64,000 nt of DNA from Barnesiella sp. An55 (lineage in GTDB: Bacteria; Bacteroidota; Bacteroidia; Bacteroidales; Barnesiellaceae). The stretch lies in NCBI RefSeq assembly GCF_002161555.1, contig NZ_NFHZ01000001.1, positions 1 through 64,000 on the forward strand. Reading direction: 5' to 3'. Shown piece by piece: positions 45,609 to 54,895 of this stretch. The notes beneath the pieces were generated by a model, which ran no database searches, was not told where the DNA came from, and saw only the letters and a program-made list of their open reading frames with translations. Positions within the stretch are counted from its first letter, which is position 1, and each line of letters begins with the position of its first letter. The position numbers and the translations under genes are program-made.

Positions 45609-46937
45609 TTATCCCTCCTGTTCGATTAGTGAAACCAAATTGTCAATCTCTTCGCGGGTGCGTTTCTCGGTCACGCAGAACAGAATTGCATCGTTGGTTC
45701 CCTCGACGGGGATACCGGCCAGGAAGCCTTTCGCCTCGAGATGTTTCATCAGCTGTTCGCGGTTGAGGGTGGTGCGCACGGCAAACTCCTTCAGGAAGGG
45801 TTTGTCGAAGCAGAGCGAGAATTTGCCTGTTGCCAGCAGTTTGTCGCACAGATAGTGGGCACCGGCATAGGATTTCTCGTTGACCTCTTGCATGCCCCGT
45901 TTACCCATGAGGGCCATATAGATGGTTACATACAGTGCCATGAGCGACTGGTTGGAACAGATGTTGCTGTTGGCCTTCTGGCGGCGTATGTGTTGCTCGC
46001 GGGCTTGCAGCGTGAGCACGAAGGCCCGTTTGCCATCGACATCTTTCGTGGCGCCTACGATACGGCCGGGCAACTTGCGCATCAGGTCGTGGGTTGAAGC
46101 CAGATAACCTACATAGGGACCGCCGAAATTGAGCGGCATACCCAGCGACTGACCGTCGCCGCAGGCAATGTCGGCACCCCATTCGCCGGGCGTCTTCAGT
46201 ACGGCCAATGCCGAGGGGTCGGCATAGACGATGAAGAGGGTCTTGTGGGCGTGCAGGCTGTCGGCAAAACCGGTGTAGTCTTCGATAATGCCGTAGCGGT
46301 TGGGCGAGCTCACGATTACGCCGGCCACATCGTTGGCCTCGATCATCTGCTCCATGGCGGCCTTGTCGGTGACACCCTCTTTTTCGGGGATGAACTCGAG
46401 TGTCACGCCGTGGAACCGGGCATAGGTCTCGACAACGGCAATCACCCGCTCGCTCAAGGTGCGCGACACAAGCACTTTGTTGCGCTTCTTGGCATGAGCC
46501 ACGGCCATGAGCATGGCTTCGGCCGTAGCGGTGGCACCGTCGTACATCGAGGCGTTGCAGCACTCCATGCCGGTGAGTTCGCACATCATGCTCTGGAACT
46601 CAAAGATGTATTGCAGGGTACCTTGCGAGATTTCGGGTTGGTAGGGGGTATAGGCGGTGAGGTACTCCGAGCGGGCGATGAGTTGTCCTACGACCGACGG
46701 GGCATAGTGGTCATAGGCTCCGCCGCCGGCAAAGACGGTGAGCGGGTGGTTCAGGCTGCCCAACTCCTTGAAATAGCTTCGTACCTCGTCTTCCGACATC
46801 GATTTTCTCAAGTTGTAATCTTTGTCGAAGCGGATGCTTTCGGGAATTTCGGCGTAAAGGTCGTCGAGCGACGATACACCTATCCGTTCCAGCATCTCGG
46901 CGATATCCGATTCGGTATGCGGGAAATACTTGTACAT
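45609..46937 (-). CDS. gcvPA: Glycine dehydrogenase (decarboxylating) subunit 1
   Basis: This is the 442-aa non-PLP-lysine half of split glycine decarboxylase. Typical stretches are YKYFPHTESDIAEML at the start, YTPYQPEISQGTLQ (about 95-108) and NASMYDGATATAEA (about 128). It lies 18 nt downstream of gcvH and directly before gcvPB, matching the usual order. Confidence 0.97.
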   Translation of the reverse strand: MYKYFPHTESDIAEMLERIGVSSLDDLYAEIPESIRFDKDYNLRKSMSEDEVRSYFKELGSLNHPLTVFAGGGAYDHYAPSVVGQLIARSEYLTAYTPYQPEISQGTLQYIFEFQSMMCELTGMECCNASMYDGATATAEAMLMAVAHAKKRNKVLVSRTLSERVIAVVETYARFHGVTLEFIPEKEGVTDKAAMEQMIEANDVAGVIVSSPNRYGIIEDYTGFADSLHAHKTLFIVYADPSALAVLKTPGEWGADIACGDGQSLGMPLNFGGPYVGYLASTHDLMRKLPGRIVGATKDVDGKRAFVLTLQAREQHIRRQKANSNICSNQSLMALYVTIYMALMGKRGMQEVNEKSYAGAHYLCDKLLATGKFSLCFDKPFLKEFAVRTTLNREQLMKHLEAKGFLAGIPVEGTNDAILFCVTEKRTREEIDNLVSLIEQEG

Positions 46938-46955
46938 GATATCCTCCTTCGTCGG

Positions 46956-47333
46956 TTATTCGCAAATTGCTTTATAAGCCTCGGCGTCCATGAGGTTTTT
47001 CAACTCTTCGGGGTCGCTTATCTTTACTTTGCAAATCCAGTTGTTGAAAGCGTCTTCGTTCAACAGTTCGGGTTTGTCTTCCAGGGCTTCGTTAATCTCC
47101 ACGACTGTTCCGCTGATGGGCGACAGAAGGTCGCTGGCGGCTTTTACGCTCTCGACGGCTCCGAACTCTTCGCCTTGGTTCAGTTCATCGTCCACTTCGG
47201 GCAGATCGACATATACAACGCTACCCAGTTGATGTTGGGCATAGTCGGTGATACCGATATAACCGAATTCGCCTTCAACTTTTAACCACTCGTGTGATTC
47301 GGAATAATAAAGTCCGTCCAATACTGTACTCAT
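46956..47333 (-). CDS. gcvH: Glycine cleavage system H protein
   Basis: This is the 125-aa lipoyl carrier protein. The lipoylation site is Lys64 in GAVESVKAASDLLSP, inside the hammerhead fold of biotinyl/lipoyl domains. It shuttles the aminomethyl and dihydrolipoyl forms between GcvP, GcvT and LpdA. The lipoate ligase encoded in the same cluster is its likely modifying enzyme. Confidence 0.97.
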   Translation of the reverse strand: MSTVLDGLYYSESHEWLKVEGEFGYIGITDYAQHQLGSVVYVDLPEVDDELNQGEEFGAVESVKAASDLLSPISGTVVEINEALEDKPELLNEDAFNNWICKVKISDPEELKNLMDAEAYKAICE

Positions 47334-47363
47334 AATCTTGTTATTTTTAGGTTTGTCAATAAA

Positions 47364-48458
47364 TCATTTTTTATAGTTCTTTTCGTAGAAGCGCTTTTTA
47401 ACAACCGTTCCCTTGAAGAATTTCTTGCGGATGTGAATCTCTACTTCGGTACCCAGTGCGGCATAGGCACTGTCGATGAGAGCCATGCACACGCTCTTGC
47501 CGGTCGATATCGAGTTGTAGCCGGTAGTTACATGGCCTATCACTTTACCGTCGGCATACACTTCGTAGCCGCTGCGGGGGATGGCTTTGTCGGCCAGTTC
47601 GATACCCACGATTTTGCGTTTGGCCCCTTCGGCTTTCTGTCGGGCAATAGCCTCTTTTCCGATGAAATCGTCTTTATCGAGTTTGACAAACATACCCAAA
47701 CCGGCTTCGATAGGGGTGATGTCTTTTTCGAGTTCGTGGCCATAGAGCGGCAAACCTACCTCGAACCGCAGCGTGTCGCGGCAGCCCAGTCCGCAGGGAA
47801 GCACCTGTTTCGAACCTACCAGCACATCCCATACCCGGTTGATGAAGGCATGGCTGCCATAAATCTCGAAACCGTCTTCACCGGTATATCCCGTGCGCGA
47901 TACGATGATGGTCTCGCCGTCGCACTCGATCTCCTTGCAGGTGTAGAATTGCAAATCCTTTACCTCGAGGTGAAGCAGCTCTTCGATACAAGCCTCGGCC
48001 CGGGGACCCTGCACGGCTACCTCGCCGTAGTAGTCCGACTGGTTTTCGATGTTGAGGTTATAGCCGGCGCTGTGCTCGACAATCCACTGGTAGTCTTTGG
48101 CTATGTTCGAGGCATTTACCACCAGGAAGAATCGCTCTTCGCCCATCTTATAGACCAGCAGGTCATCGACGGTGCCACCGTCGGGGTAGAGCAGCATGCC
48201 GTAGAAGATTTTCCCCGGCTCGGCACCCCGTATGTTGTTGGTGAAAATGTAGTTGATGTAACGCTCGCTGTCGGGCCCGGTAATGAGTATTTCGCCCATG
48301 TGCGACACGTCGAATATACCGGCGGCATGACGCACGGCATTGTGTTCCTCGATAATCGAGGTATATTCAATAGGCATATCGAATCCGCCGAAAGGCATCA
48401 TCTTGGCACCTAGGTCGAGATGCTTCTGGTGCAGACAGGTTTTTAAGATATCTTCCAT
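47364..48458 (-). CDS. gcvT: Glycine cleavage aminomethyltransferase (T protein)
   Basis: This is a 364-aa tetrahydrofolate-dependent enzyme giving 5,10-methylene-THF and ammonia. I set the start at 48458 (MEDILKTCLHQKHLDLGAKM) since the frame upstream runs into lplA. Landmarks are PFGGFDMPIEY, FDVSHMGEI (about 52-60), SRTGYTGEDGFEIY (about 185) and the C-terminal GHVTTGYNSISTGKSVCMAL. Length is typical. Confidence 0.97.
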   Translation of the reverse strand: MEDILKTCLHQKHLDLGAKMMPFGGFDMPIEYTSIIEEHNAVRHAAGIFDVSHMGEILITGPDSERYINYIFTNNIRGAEPGKIFYGMLLYPDGGTVDDLLVYKMGEERFFLVVNASNIAKDYQWIVEHSAGYNLNIENQSDYYGEVAVQGPRAEACIEELLHLEVKDLQFYTCKEIECDGETIIVSRTGYTGEDGFEIYGSHAFINRVWDVLVGSKQVLPCGLGCRDTLRFEVGLPLYGHELEKDITPIEAGLGMFVKLDKDDFIGKEAIARQKAEGAKRKIVGIELADKAIPRSGYEVYADGKVIGHVTTGYNSISTGKSVCMALIDSAYAALGTEVEIHIRKKFFKGTVVKKRFYEKNYKK

Positions 48459-48486
48459 AGTCAACTGGTGTTTTTTATGATAAAAT

Positions 48487-49464
48487 CTATGTATGATCGT
48501 TGAACAGAATATCGGTGAAGGCGGCCCGGTCGAGCCGGTGAATGTAATGTTCGATGGGAGTTTCGTCGAGTACACGGTCGAAAGCTTCGCGGGTGAAGGG
48601 CACGTCGCGGAACCGATTGAGAAACTCGTCGATTTCGCCCACCGGAAAATAGTCGCCCATGAGATTCAGAGTCTTGACGATACCGTTTTTGATTTCGATG
48701 CGGGCCTCTATCTCGCCGGCCGAGCCGTAGCCCCGGCGCACCAGCGTATAGCGCGGGTTGTTGCCCAGGATCCACTCTTCCTTGAGATACTCTTTTTCGA
48801 TTTCGCCGATGCGGTCGATGTCGTCGGGGGTGAGGCACTCTTCACTGTCGCAGAGCGATGTGCGCATGAAGCGCTTGAATTCCTCGATGTCGATGTCGAG
48901 ATACTCCTTGAGGTTGGTCACGCGCTTGCGCACCGATTCTACTCCTTTGGTAATGAGTTTCTCGTTGCTGGGGGTGATGGAGAGTACCAGATTCTCGAGG
49001 TCGGTATCGAAGAGCATGGTGCCGTGTACGATACTGCGGCCCCCCACGCGGTAGAAGGCGTTGCCCGATACCTTCTTGCCCTCGACCGTGATGTCGTTCC
49101 GTCCCGAAGCCATGGCCTGCACGCCCAGTTTGTTCAGCGTGCGGGCGATGAGTTGCAGGTAGCGGTCGAAGGTGAAACTTACGTTGAAGTCGTCGGTAAT
49201 GTAGGAGAACATGATGTTGCTGAAATCGGCATAGACACATCCTCCGCCCGATTTGCGCCGATAGTATTCGATACCGTGTGAGCGAACGTAGTCCATGTTG
49301 ATTTCATTTTCCATCAACTGATTACGGCCAAAAATAACGGTGGGGTTTACCTGCCACATGAAGAAGCAATCTTCACCGCTTCGCGTGCGGGCTATGTATT
49401 CTTCCATAGCCAGATAAAACGATAGGCGGCGGACTGTCGAGTCCGGCAGGGCGATATATCTCAT
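48487..49464 (-). CDS. lplA: Lipoate-protein ligase heading the gcv cluster
   Basis: This is a 325-aa enzyme that attaches lipoate to carrier lysines. The family motif RRKSGGGCVYADFSN (about 70-84) and the lysine region GKKVSGNAFYRVGGRSIVHG (about 128) are intact. The C-terminal accessory domain (about 240-325) is present, as in full-length LplA. It is the first gene of the leftward lplA-gcvT-gcvH-gcvPA-gcvPB-lpdA run, which suggests a dedicated role for GcvH. Confidence 0.94.
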   Translation of the reverse strand: MRYIALPDSTVRRLSFYLAMEEYIARTRSGEDCFFMWQVNPTVIFGRNQLMENEINMDYVRSHGIEYYRRKSGGGCVYADFSNIMFSYITDDFNVSFTFDRYLQLIARTLNKLGVQAMASGRNDITVEGKKVSGNAFYRVGGRSIVHGTMLFDTDLENLVLSITPSNEKLITKGVESVRKRVTNLKEYLDIDIEEFKRFMRTSLCDSEECLTPDDIDRIGEIEKEYLKEEWILGNNPRYTLVRRGYGSAGEIEARIEIKNGIVKTLNLMGDYFPVGEIDEFLNRFRDVPFTREAFDRVLDETPIEHYIHRLDRAAFTDILFNDHT

Positions 49465-49494
49465 AGGTATCAGGTCAACAGTAAATATACCTTA

Positions 49495-49502
49495 CAAATT
49501 TA
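49495..49502 (-). promoter_or_regulatory. -7 box of the gcv operon
   Basis: The minus strand reads TAAATTTG (TAnnTTTG) 31 nt before the lplA start. No TTG is found 19-20 bp upstream, so an activator may be needed; candidate sites lie just upstream (49529-49565). Confidence 0.45.
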
Positions 49503-49528
49503 TATATTCTTTTGTAAAGGACGATAGA

Positions 49529-49565
49529 TTGTCCCGAAAATTTCTCGAATTTTCTTGTTGTCCCG
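49529..49565. promoter_or_regulatory. Direct repeats flanking a palindrome upstream of the gcv operon
   Basis: TTGTCCCG occurs at 49529-49536 and again at 49558-49565, 29 bp apart, or close to three helical turns. Between them lies GAAAATT-N5-AATTTTC (49536-49554). The block sits about 40-80 bp upstream of the expected start of transcription. It looks like a binding site for a regulator; no glycine riboswitch fold was seen. Confidence 0.45.
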
Positions 49566-49665
49566 GTTTTGATGCTTTCAAATTGTACAGGGTGAGCAGC
49601 GGTAGTCTTGTGGGTGTGTGGCGGTTTGGCTCTGTTGGCCTGTGAGTATGGTTGGGTAAATATGT

Positions 49666-49707
49666 AAAAAGCCCGCATCTCACGCGGGGTGAGCAAGCAG
49701 GCTTTTT
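49666..49707 (-). terminator. Terminator of the lon/hydroxyacid dehydrogenase unit
   Basis: AAAAAGCC (49666-49673) pairs with GGCTTTTT (49700-49707), with an inner CTCAC/GTGAG hairpin. It lies 18 nt past the dehydrogenase stop. Confidence 0.85.
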
Positions 49708-49725
49708 ATGTTGTTCGAGGACCGA

Positions 49726-50790
49726 TTAGCGATTCACTTGATTGATAATGTTCCCATCGATATATTGGCGTATGTTGTCGGCGGCAATCTGCATCAGTCG
49801 TTCGCGCGCTTCGAGGGTGGCCCAGGCGATGTGCGGGGTGATGTAGCAGTTGCGGGCGGCGACGAGCGGGTTGTCGGGCCGCGGCGGTTCCTGCGACAAC
49901 ACATCGACTCCGGCAGCTTTGATGCGTCCGTTGTTCAGGGCTTCGGCCAGGTCGTGCTCGTTGACGAGCGGGCCGCGTCCCGTGTTGATGACGATGGCCG
50001 TCGGTTTCATGCGGGCAATGGAGTCGGCATTAATCAGGTTGCGGGTCGAGTCGGTGAGGGGACAGTGCAGAGTGATGACGTCACTCTCGGCCAACAGAGA
50101 CTCCCAAGTGACAGGCGAGACATAGTCGGGCAGCTCTTCGCGGCTCTTGGAGGTTTTGGCCAGTACCTTCATGCCAAAGGCATGGGCAATGCGGGCCACG
50201 GCACTGCCAATGTGTCCGAATCCTACGATGCCGATGGTCTTACCGGCCAGTTCGAATACCGGGCTCTTCAGGTAGCAGAAGTCTTTGCAGCGGGCCCACT
50301 CACCGGCCTTTACGCTTTGTGAGTGGGTGGCCACATCGCTGGCTATGTTGAGCAGGTGGGCAAATACCATTTGTGCTACCGAATTGGTGCTGTATGAGGG
50401 GATGTTGGTCACTACGATACCCCGCTCTTTGGCAGCCTCGATATCGACAATGTTGTATCCTGTTGCCAATACTCCGATGTAACGCAATTGCGGCAGCTGG
50501 TCCAGCGTGGCGGCACTGAGCGGAGTCTTGTTGGTGAGCACAATGCCGGCACCGGCAGCCCGCTCTACGATTTCATCAACGGCGGTGCGGTCATAGACGG
50601 TGAGCTTGCCCAAACGCTCGATTCCCTCCCATGACAGGTCGCCGGGGTTCAGACCGTACCCGTCGAGGGTCACAATGCGGTGTGCCTGGCGATGCTCTTC
50701 GGTGGCTTTTTCGGTCGTTCGTTTCAGCTCTTCCCAAGAGACTTCACCCTCTTTTACTTTATAGCCTTCGGTAATTTTCCACTCTTTCAT
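49726..50790 (-). CDS. D-2-hydroxyacid dehydrogenase with duplicated-looking N-terminal extension
   Basis: This is a 354-aa NAD-dependent oxidoreductase, perhaps a glycerate/hydroxypyruvate reductase. The Rossmann motif is GIVGFGHIGSAVA (about 188-200). Catalytic Arg, Glu and His lie in NTGRGPLVNE (about 270), near Glu294-Pro (SQEPPRP), and in TPHIAWAT. About 37 residues precede the usual start RIVTLDGYGLNPGDLSWEG; they contain GYKVKEGEVSWEELKR, which repeats the pattern of GYGLNPGDLSWEGIER. No other Met is available, though a GTG near residue 40 could start a shorter form. The gene follows lon by 8 nt. Confidence 0.88.
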   Translation of the reverse strand: MKEWKITEGYKVKEGEVSWEELKRTTEKATEEHRQAHRIVTLDGYGLNPGDLSWEGIERLGKLTVYDRTAVDEIVERAAGAGIVLTNKTPLSAATLDQLPQLRYIGVLATGYNIVDIEAAKERGIVVTNIPSYSTNSVAQMVFAHLLNIASDVATHSQSVKAGEWARCKDFCYLKSPVFELAGKTIGIVGFGHIGSAVARIAHAFGMKVLAKTSKSREELPDYVSPVTWESLLAESDVITLHCPLTDSTRNLINADSIARMKPTAIVINTGRGPLVNEHDLAEALNNGRIKAAGVDVLSQEPPRPDNPLVAARNCYITPHIAWATLEARERLMQIAADNIRQYIDGNIINQVNR

Positions 50791-50798
50791 TTGTATGC

Positions 50799-53273
50799 TT
50801 ATTTTATCTCTATGGCATTTTTTACCTTTTCGTCGGTGAGGGCAATCTTCAACACGTCTTCGATATTCTTGACATAGTGGAAGGTGAGTCCTTTCAAGTA
50901 GGTATCTTTAATCTCTTCGATATCTTTGCGGTTCTCTTCCGAGAGGATAATATCGCGTATGCCTGCACGTTTGGCAGCCAGTATCTTCTCTTTGATACCG
51001 CCCACGGGCAGCACTTTGCCCCGCAGAGTGATTTCGCCAGTCATGGCCAAGTGGTCTTTCACCTTGCGTTGCGTGAAGGTCGAAGCCAGCGAGGTGACCA
51101 TGGTAATACCGGCCGAGGGTCCGTCTTTGGGGATGGCACCTTCGGGTACATGGATGTGCACGGCCCATTTGTCGAATACGTCTTCGTTGATACCCAGCAG
51201 CGAGGCATGCGACTTGATGTATTGCAAGGCGATGATGGCCGACTCTTTCATCACGTCGCCCAAGTTGCCGGTGAGGGTGAGCTTCTCGCCCTTCGATTTG
51301 CTCAGGCTCGATTCGACAAAGAGTATCTCGCCGCCAACAGCCGTCCACGCCAGGCCGGTAACTACGCCGGCATAGTCGTTGTTCTCGTATTTGTCGCGGT
51401 TATACTCTTGGGCTCCCAGATACTCGTGCAGATCGTCGAGGGTAATGTGGGGATTGTATTCCTTGCCCGATGCTTTCATGCGGGCAATCTTGCGCATGAT
51501 GCGGGCAATCTTCTTGTCGAGTTCGCGCACGCCCGACTCGCGGGTGTATTGATCGACGATAGCCGCCATCACTTTCTTGGAAATGACCACGTCGCCCTCT
51601 TTCAACCCGTGATTTTCGAGCTGTTTGGGCACCAGGTGGCGACGACCAATCTCTACCTTCTCTTCGAGTATGTAACCGCTGATGTCAATCAGCTCCATAC
51701 GGTCGAGCAGGGGTTGCGATATGGTGTTGAGGTTGTTGGCCGTGGCGATGAACAGAATCTTCGACAGGTCGTAATCGATGTCGATATAGTTGTCGTGGAA
51801 GGCATTGTTTTGCTCGGGGTCGAGTACTTCGAGCAAAGCCGAAGCCGGGTCGCCCTTGAAGTCGTTACCTATCTTGTCGATTTCGTCGAGCACGAATACC
51901 GGGTTGGAACTCTTTGCCTTGATGAGTCCCTGGATGATACGTCCCGGCATGGCGCCGATGTAGGTGCGACGGTGTCCTCTGATTTCGGCTTCGTCGTGCA
52001 AGCCGCCCAATGAAACACGTATGTACTTGCGGTTCAGAGCCTCGGCAATCGATTTGCCCAGCGAGGTTTTACCTACACCCGGGGGACCGTAGAGGCAGAT
52101 GATGGGCGACTTCATATCCCCCCGCAACTTCAGCACGGCCAGGTGTTCGATAATACGCTCTTTCACTTTGTCAAGACCGTAGTGATCTTTGTCGAGTTGC
52201 TTTTGCACATGGTTCAGGTTGAAGTTGTCCTGCGTGTATTCGTTCCACGGCAACTCGAGCAGCGTGTCGAGGTAGGTATATTGTACCGAGAAGTCGGGCG
52301 ACTGAGGGTGCAACCGCTCGAGTTTGCGCATCTCTTTCTCAAAGATTTCGGCCGTCTTGGCATCCCATTTCTTTTTCTCGGCCCGTTCGCGCAACTCCTG
52401 TATGTCCTGGTCCTGCATGTTGCCGCCCAACTCCTCCTGGATGGTGCGGATCTGTTGTTGCAGGAAGTGCTCCCGCTGTTGCTGGTTGAGGTCTTCGCGA
52501 GTCTTGGACTGGATGTCGGCCTTGATTTGCAGCAACTGCGCCTCCTGGGTGAGCATCTCGTAGAGTTTGAAGAGCCGCTCCTTAATGTTGTCGATCGAGA
52601 GCAACTCCTGTTTCTGAGCGGCCGACAAGGGGATGTTGGCTCCCAGGAAATTAATCAGATAGTGGGCGTTGTCGATATTGCGGATGGCAAAAATCAACTC
52701 TTTGGCCTGGTCTCCGATATTCTTCAGCAACTCGAAGGTGAGGTCTTTCAATGCCGATACCAGCGCCTCGAACTCCTTGTCGTTGGGCTCGGGCAGTATT
52801 TCGTTTTCGAGCGACACATTGGCACGCATATAGGGGAATGTTTCGGTCACTTCGTCGATTTTGAACCGTTTCATTTTCCCTTGCAGAATTACCGTTGTGC
52901 TGTCGTCGGGCATCTCGAGTATCTTGATGATTTCGCCGATTACGCCCACCTCGTAGAGGTCGTCGCGGCCCGGATCTTCCACAGCGGCATCACGCTGGCA
53001 AACCACCCCGATGGGAGTATGGTTGTTCTGTGCGTCCTTGACCAGTTGCAGCGATTTGGGCCGTCCCACATTCACCGGGATGGCTACTCCCGGGAATAAT
53101 ACCATGTTGCGCAGGGCAAGAATGGGCAAACCTTTGGTGTCCAACGTCTTGCACTCCGAGTCGTTTTGCCCGGATATTTCGGTAAACAGAGGCATAATCG
53201 AAGGGGTATTTTCGTCGTTTTCGCAAATCATAAATTTGTTCTTATTCTTAGGTGTATATTTCAATATTGACAT
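50799..53273 (-). CDS. lon: ATP-dependent Lon protease
   Basis: This is an 824-aa AAA+ protease degrading misfolded and regulatory proteins. The N-terminal LON substrate domain (about 45-240) leads to a coiled-coil part and the AAA+ domain with Walker [15 protein letters not shown]. The protease domain has the Ser-Lys dyad: Ser720 in [10 protein letters not shown] and Lys763 in GGIKEKI, exactly 43 apart as in E. coli Lon. The start at 53273 is supported by AAGGAG 11 nt upstream, although this site sits in a hairpin loop. Starts at 53231 (MICENDEN) and later are possible. Confidence 0.97.
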   Translation of the reverse strand: MSILKYTPKNKNKFMICENDENTPSIMPLFTEISGQNDSECKTLDTKGLPILALRNMVLFPGVAIPVNVGRPKSLQLVKDAQNNHTPIGVVCQRDAAVEDPGRDDLYEVGVIGEIIKILEMPDDSTTVILQGKMKRFKIDEVTETFPYMRANVSLENEILPEPNDKEFEALVSALKDLTFELLKNIGDQAKELIFAIRNIDNAHYLINFLGANIPLSAAQKQELLSIDNIKERLFKLYEMLTQEAQLLQIKADIQSKTREDLNQQQREHFLQQQIRTIQEELGGNMQDQDIQELRERAEKKKWDAKTAEIFEKEMRKLERLHPQSPDFSVQYTYLDTLLELPWNEYTQDNFNLNHVQKQLDKDHYGLDKVKERIIEHLAVLKLRGDMKSPIICLYGPPGVGKTSLGKSIAEALNRKYIRVSLGGLHDEAEIRGHRRTYIGAMPGRIIQGLIKAKSSNPVFVLDEIDKIGNDFKGDPASALLEVLDPEQNNAFHDNYIDIDYDLSKILFIATANNLNTISQPLLDRMELIDISGYILEEKVEIGRRHLVPKQLENHGLKEGDVVISKKVMAAIVDQYTRESGVRELDKKIARIMRKIARMKASGKEYNPHITLDDLHEYLGAQEYNRDKYENNDYAGVVTGLAWTAVGGEILFVESSLSKSKGEKLTLTGNLGDVMKESAIIALQYIKSHASLLGINEDVFDKWAVHIHVPEGAIPKDGPSAGITMVTSLASTFTQRKVKDHLAMTGEITLRGKVLPVGGIKEKILAAKRAGIRDIILSEENRKDIEEIKDTYLKGLTFHYVKNIEDVLKIALTDEKVKNAIEIK

Positions 53274-53275
53274 TT

Positions 53276-53299
53276 TGGCAGAGACTCCTTGTCTCTACG
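53276..53299 (-). promoter_or_regulatory. Hairpin holding the lon ribosome-binding site
   Basis: The leader of lon reads GTAGAGAC-AAGGA-GTCTCTGC followed by CAAA and the ATG. The 8-bp stem (one G-U pair) presents most of the AAGGAG ribosome-binding site in a 5-nt loop. Such a fold could modulate lon translation, possibly with temperature. Confidence 0.45.
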
Positions 53300-53352
53300 G
53301 ACAAAAAGTTTACCGATTTGTCTTATTTTTTATAATCCTACAACAGGCGTGC

Positions 53353-53385
53353 CAAAGTTACGCAAATAAGGTCGCAATGTCGCAA
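53353..53385 (-). promoter_or_regulatory. lon promoter with 8-bp tandem repeat
   Basis: On the minus strand TAACTTTG (53353-53360) is preceded at 22 bp by TTG (53383-53385). The spacer holds GTCGCAAT twice in tandem (53371-53386, plus strand). The leader before lon would be about 75 nt. Confidence 0.5.
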
Positions 53386-53431
53386 TTATTATGTTTTTTT
53401 GTTTATTTTGCACGGTAAACCGTGAATCTAT

Positions 53432-54145
53432 ATGGCAAACTCTTTTTTCAAATTCAAACAGTTTACAATATACCAGGAGCGCGCGGCTATGCGAGTGGGT
53501 ACCGATGGCGTTTTGCTCGGGGCCTGGTGCCGGTTGGAGGGGGCTTCGCGTATTCTCGACGTAGGCACCGGCACGGGGCTGATTGCCATCATGGCGGCTC
53601 AACGTTCGGCTGCTCGTATCGATGCGGTGGAACTCGACTTTGGGGCCGCATGCGATGCCGCTCAAAATGCTGGATTGTCGCCATGGAGTGACCGGATAAC
53701 GGTCTATGGCACCGATTTCGGCAGTTGCTATAGTCGCTATTCCCATCCGTTGTATGATCATATTCTGTCCAACCCTCCCTATTTTGTACAGTCGTTGTTG
53801 CCTCCCGATCGCAAGCGTGAACGGGCTCGACATACCGGCTCGCTCGACTACGAGACCCTTTTCGAAGGAGCCTCGGCATTGCTTTTGCCCGGGGGGCGCT
53901 TGTCGATTATCTCGCCGGCCGACCTGGAGGAGCATCTTGTTTTTGTGGCCATGCTATATGGTTTTTATCCTGCCCGCTTTACCTATGTGTCGGGTATTGC
54001 CGGGCGGGCACCCAAACGATTGCTGTCGGAGTGGAGTAGGGAGCGCAAACCGTTGGAAACAAACGTCTTGGCTGTCGAATGTCGCGGCACCGGTTATACC
54101 CCCGACTATGTGGCGCTCACCCACGATTTTTATTTGAAGATGTAG
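53432..54145 (+). CDS. trmN6: tRNA1(Val) adenine-37 N6-methyltransferase-like enzyme
   Basis: This is a 237-aa SAM-dependent methyltransferase. SAM motif I is ILDVGTGTGLIAIMAA (about 41-56) and the adenine-N6 motif NPPYF is at about 114. The N-terminal KFKQFTIYQERAAMRVGTDGVLLGAW is typical of the YfiC/TrmN6 family, which methylates A37 of tRNA1(Val). It diverges from lon. Related HemK-like enzymes are possible but fit less well. Confidence 0.92.
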   Translation: MANSFFKFKQFTIYQERAAMRVGTDGVLLGAWCRLEGASRILDVGTGTGLIAIMAAQRSAARIDAVELDFGAACDAAQNAGLSPWSDRITVYGTDFGSCYSRYSHPLYDHILSNPPYFVQSLLPPDRKRERARHTGSLDYETLFEGASALLLPGGRLSIISPADLEEHLVFVAMLYGFYPARFTYVSGIAGRAPKRLLSEWSRERKPLETNVLAVECRGTGYTPDYVALTHDFYLKM

Positions 54146-54219
54146 AACACGGAACAAATGCGGTATCCCGACTGTTATAGTAGTAATTTGTGTAAACCAT
54201 AACATTAATTACAATCATT

Positions 54220-54777
54220 ATGAAGGATATTGCAACTATGTATTTCTGGGGCAAAACCAAGTATTGGTGGGCCCTGATTGTCGTGGGACTGTTGATGATT
54301 CCCTGCGGATTGTGGCTTTGGTCGCAGCCTGCACTGGGCTACGAGATACTCTCGATGCTGTTGGGGTGGATGTTGATTCTTTTCGGGATTGTGCAGCTCA
54401 TTGTCTCGAATAACGTGAAGCAAAAAGTGCGCGGGTGGGGCTGGTGGCTTGCCGGTGGTGTAATCGATATACTCATCGGGTTTATCCTGGTGGGCAACCT
54501 TTCGTTCAGCGAAACGGTACTGCCATTCTTTTTTGCCTTTATCTTCTTGTACAAAGGGGTTTCCAACCTTACCTCGGCCTTTTACATGACCTCGACGCAC
54601 AGATACTGGTGGGTCTATCTTGTCAATGCCATTCTGTTGCTCATTCTTGGATTCCTGTTCCTGTCGATGCCTTTTATGGCTACCTTTTCAATTGTATTTT
54701 TGTGTGCGGCTGCATTCCTGTATTGGGGTATTACTCTCATTCTTTTCGGCTATTCGCTACGTCCCGGAACAAAATAG
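54220..54777 (+). CDS. HdeD-like (DUF308) membrane protein
   Basis: This is a 185-aa integral membrane protein with about six helices in three hairpins, matching the DUF308/HdeD repeat pattern (WWALIVVGLLMIPCGLWLW, LGWMLILFGIVQLIVS, WWVYLVNAILLLILGFLFLS). E. coli HdeD is linked to acid resistance, but a role here is only inferred. A terminator follows. Confidence 0.88.
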   Translation: MKDIATMYFWGKTKYWWALIVVGLLMIPCGLWLWSQPALGYEILSMLLGWMLILFGIVQLIVSNNVKQKVRGWGWWLAGGVIDILIGFILVGNLSFSETVLPFFFAFIFLYKGVSNLTSAFYMTSTHRYWWVYLVNAILLLILGFLFLSMPFMATFSIVFLCAAAFLYWGITLILFGYSLRPGTK

Positions 54778-54803
54778 TCGTACAGCCGCAATCTTGTATA
54801 TGC

Positions 54804-54836
54804 AAAGCGCTCTCTTTTCACGGAGAGCGCTTTTTG
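54804..54836 (+). terminator. Terminator of the DUF308 gene
   Basis: A perfect 11-bp stem (54804-54814 with 54823-54833) is followed by a T-run. Confidence 0.9.
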
Positions 54837-54887
54837 TTTAAGTGAGTTAAAACCTTTTGCAAGTGTGCCGTATAAACAGGAAAAGAG

Positions 54888-54895
54888 TATATTTG
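54888..54895 (+). promoter_or_regulatory. -7 box upstream of the Trp/Tyr/Ser-rich protein gene
   Basis: TATATTTG matches TAnnTTTG. The -33 TTTG (54856-54859) is farther upstream than usual (28 bp). It implies a leader of about 135 nt with a small AATGGT/ACCATT hairpin (54952-54969). Confidence 0.35.
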
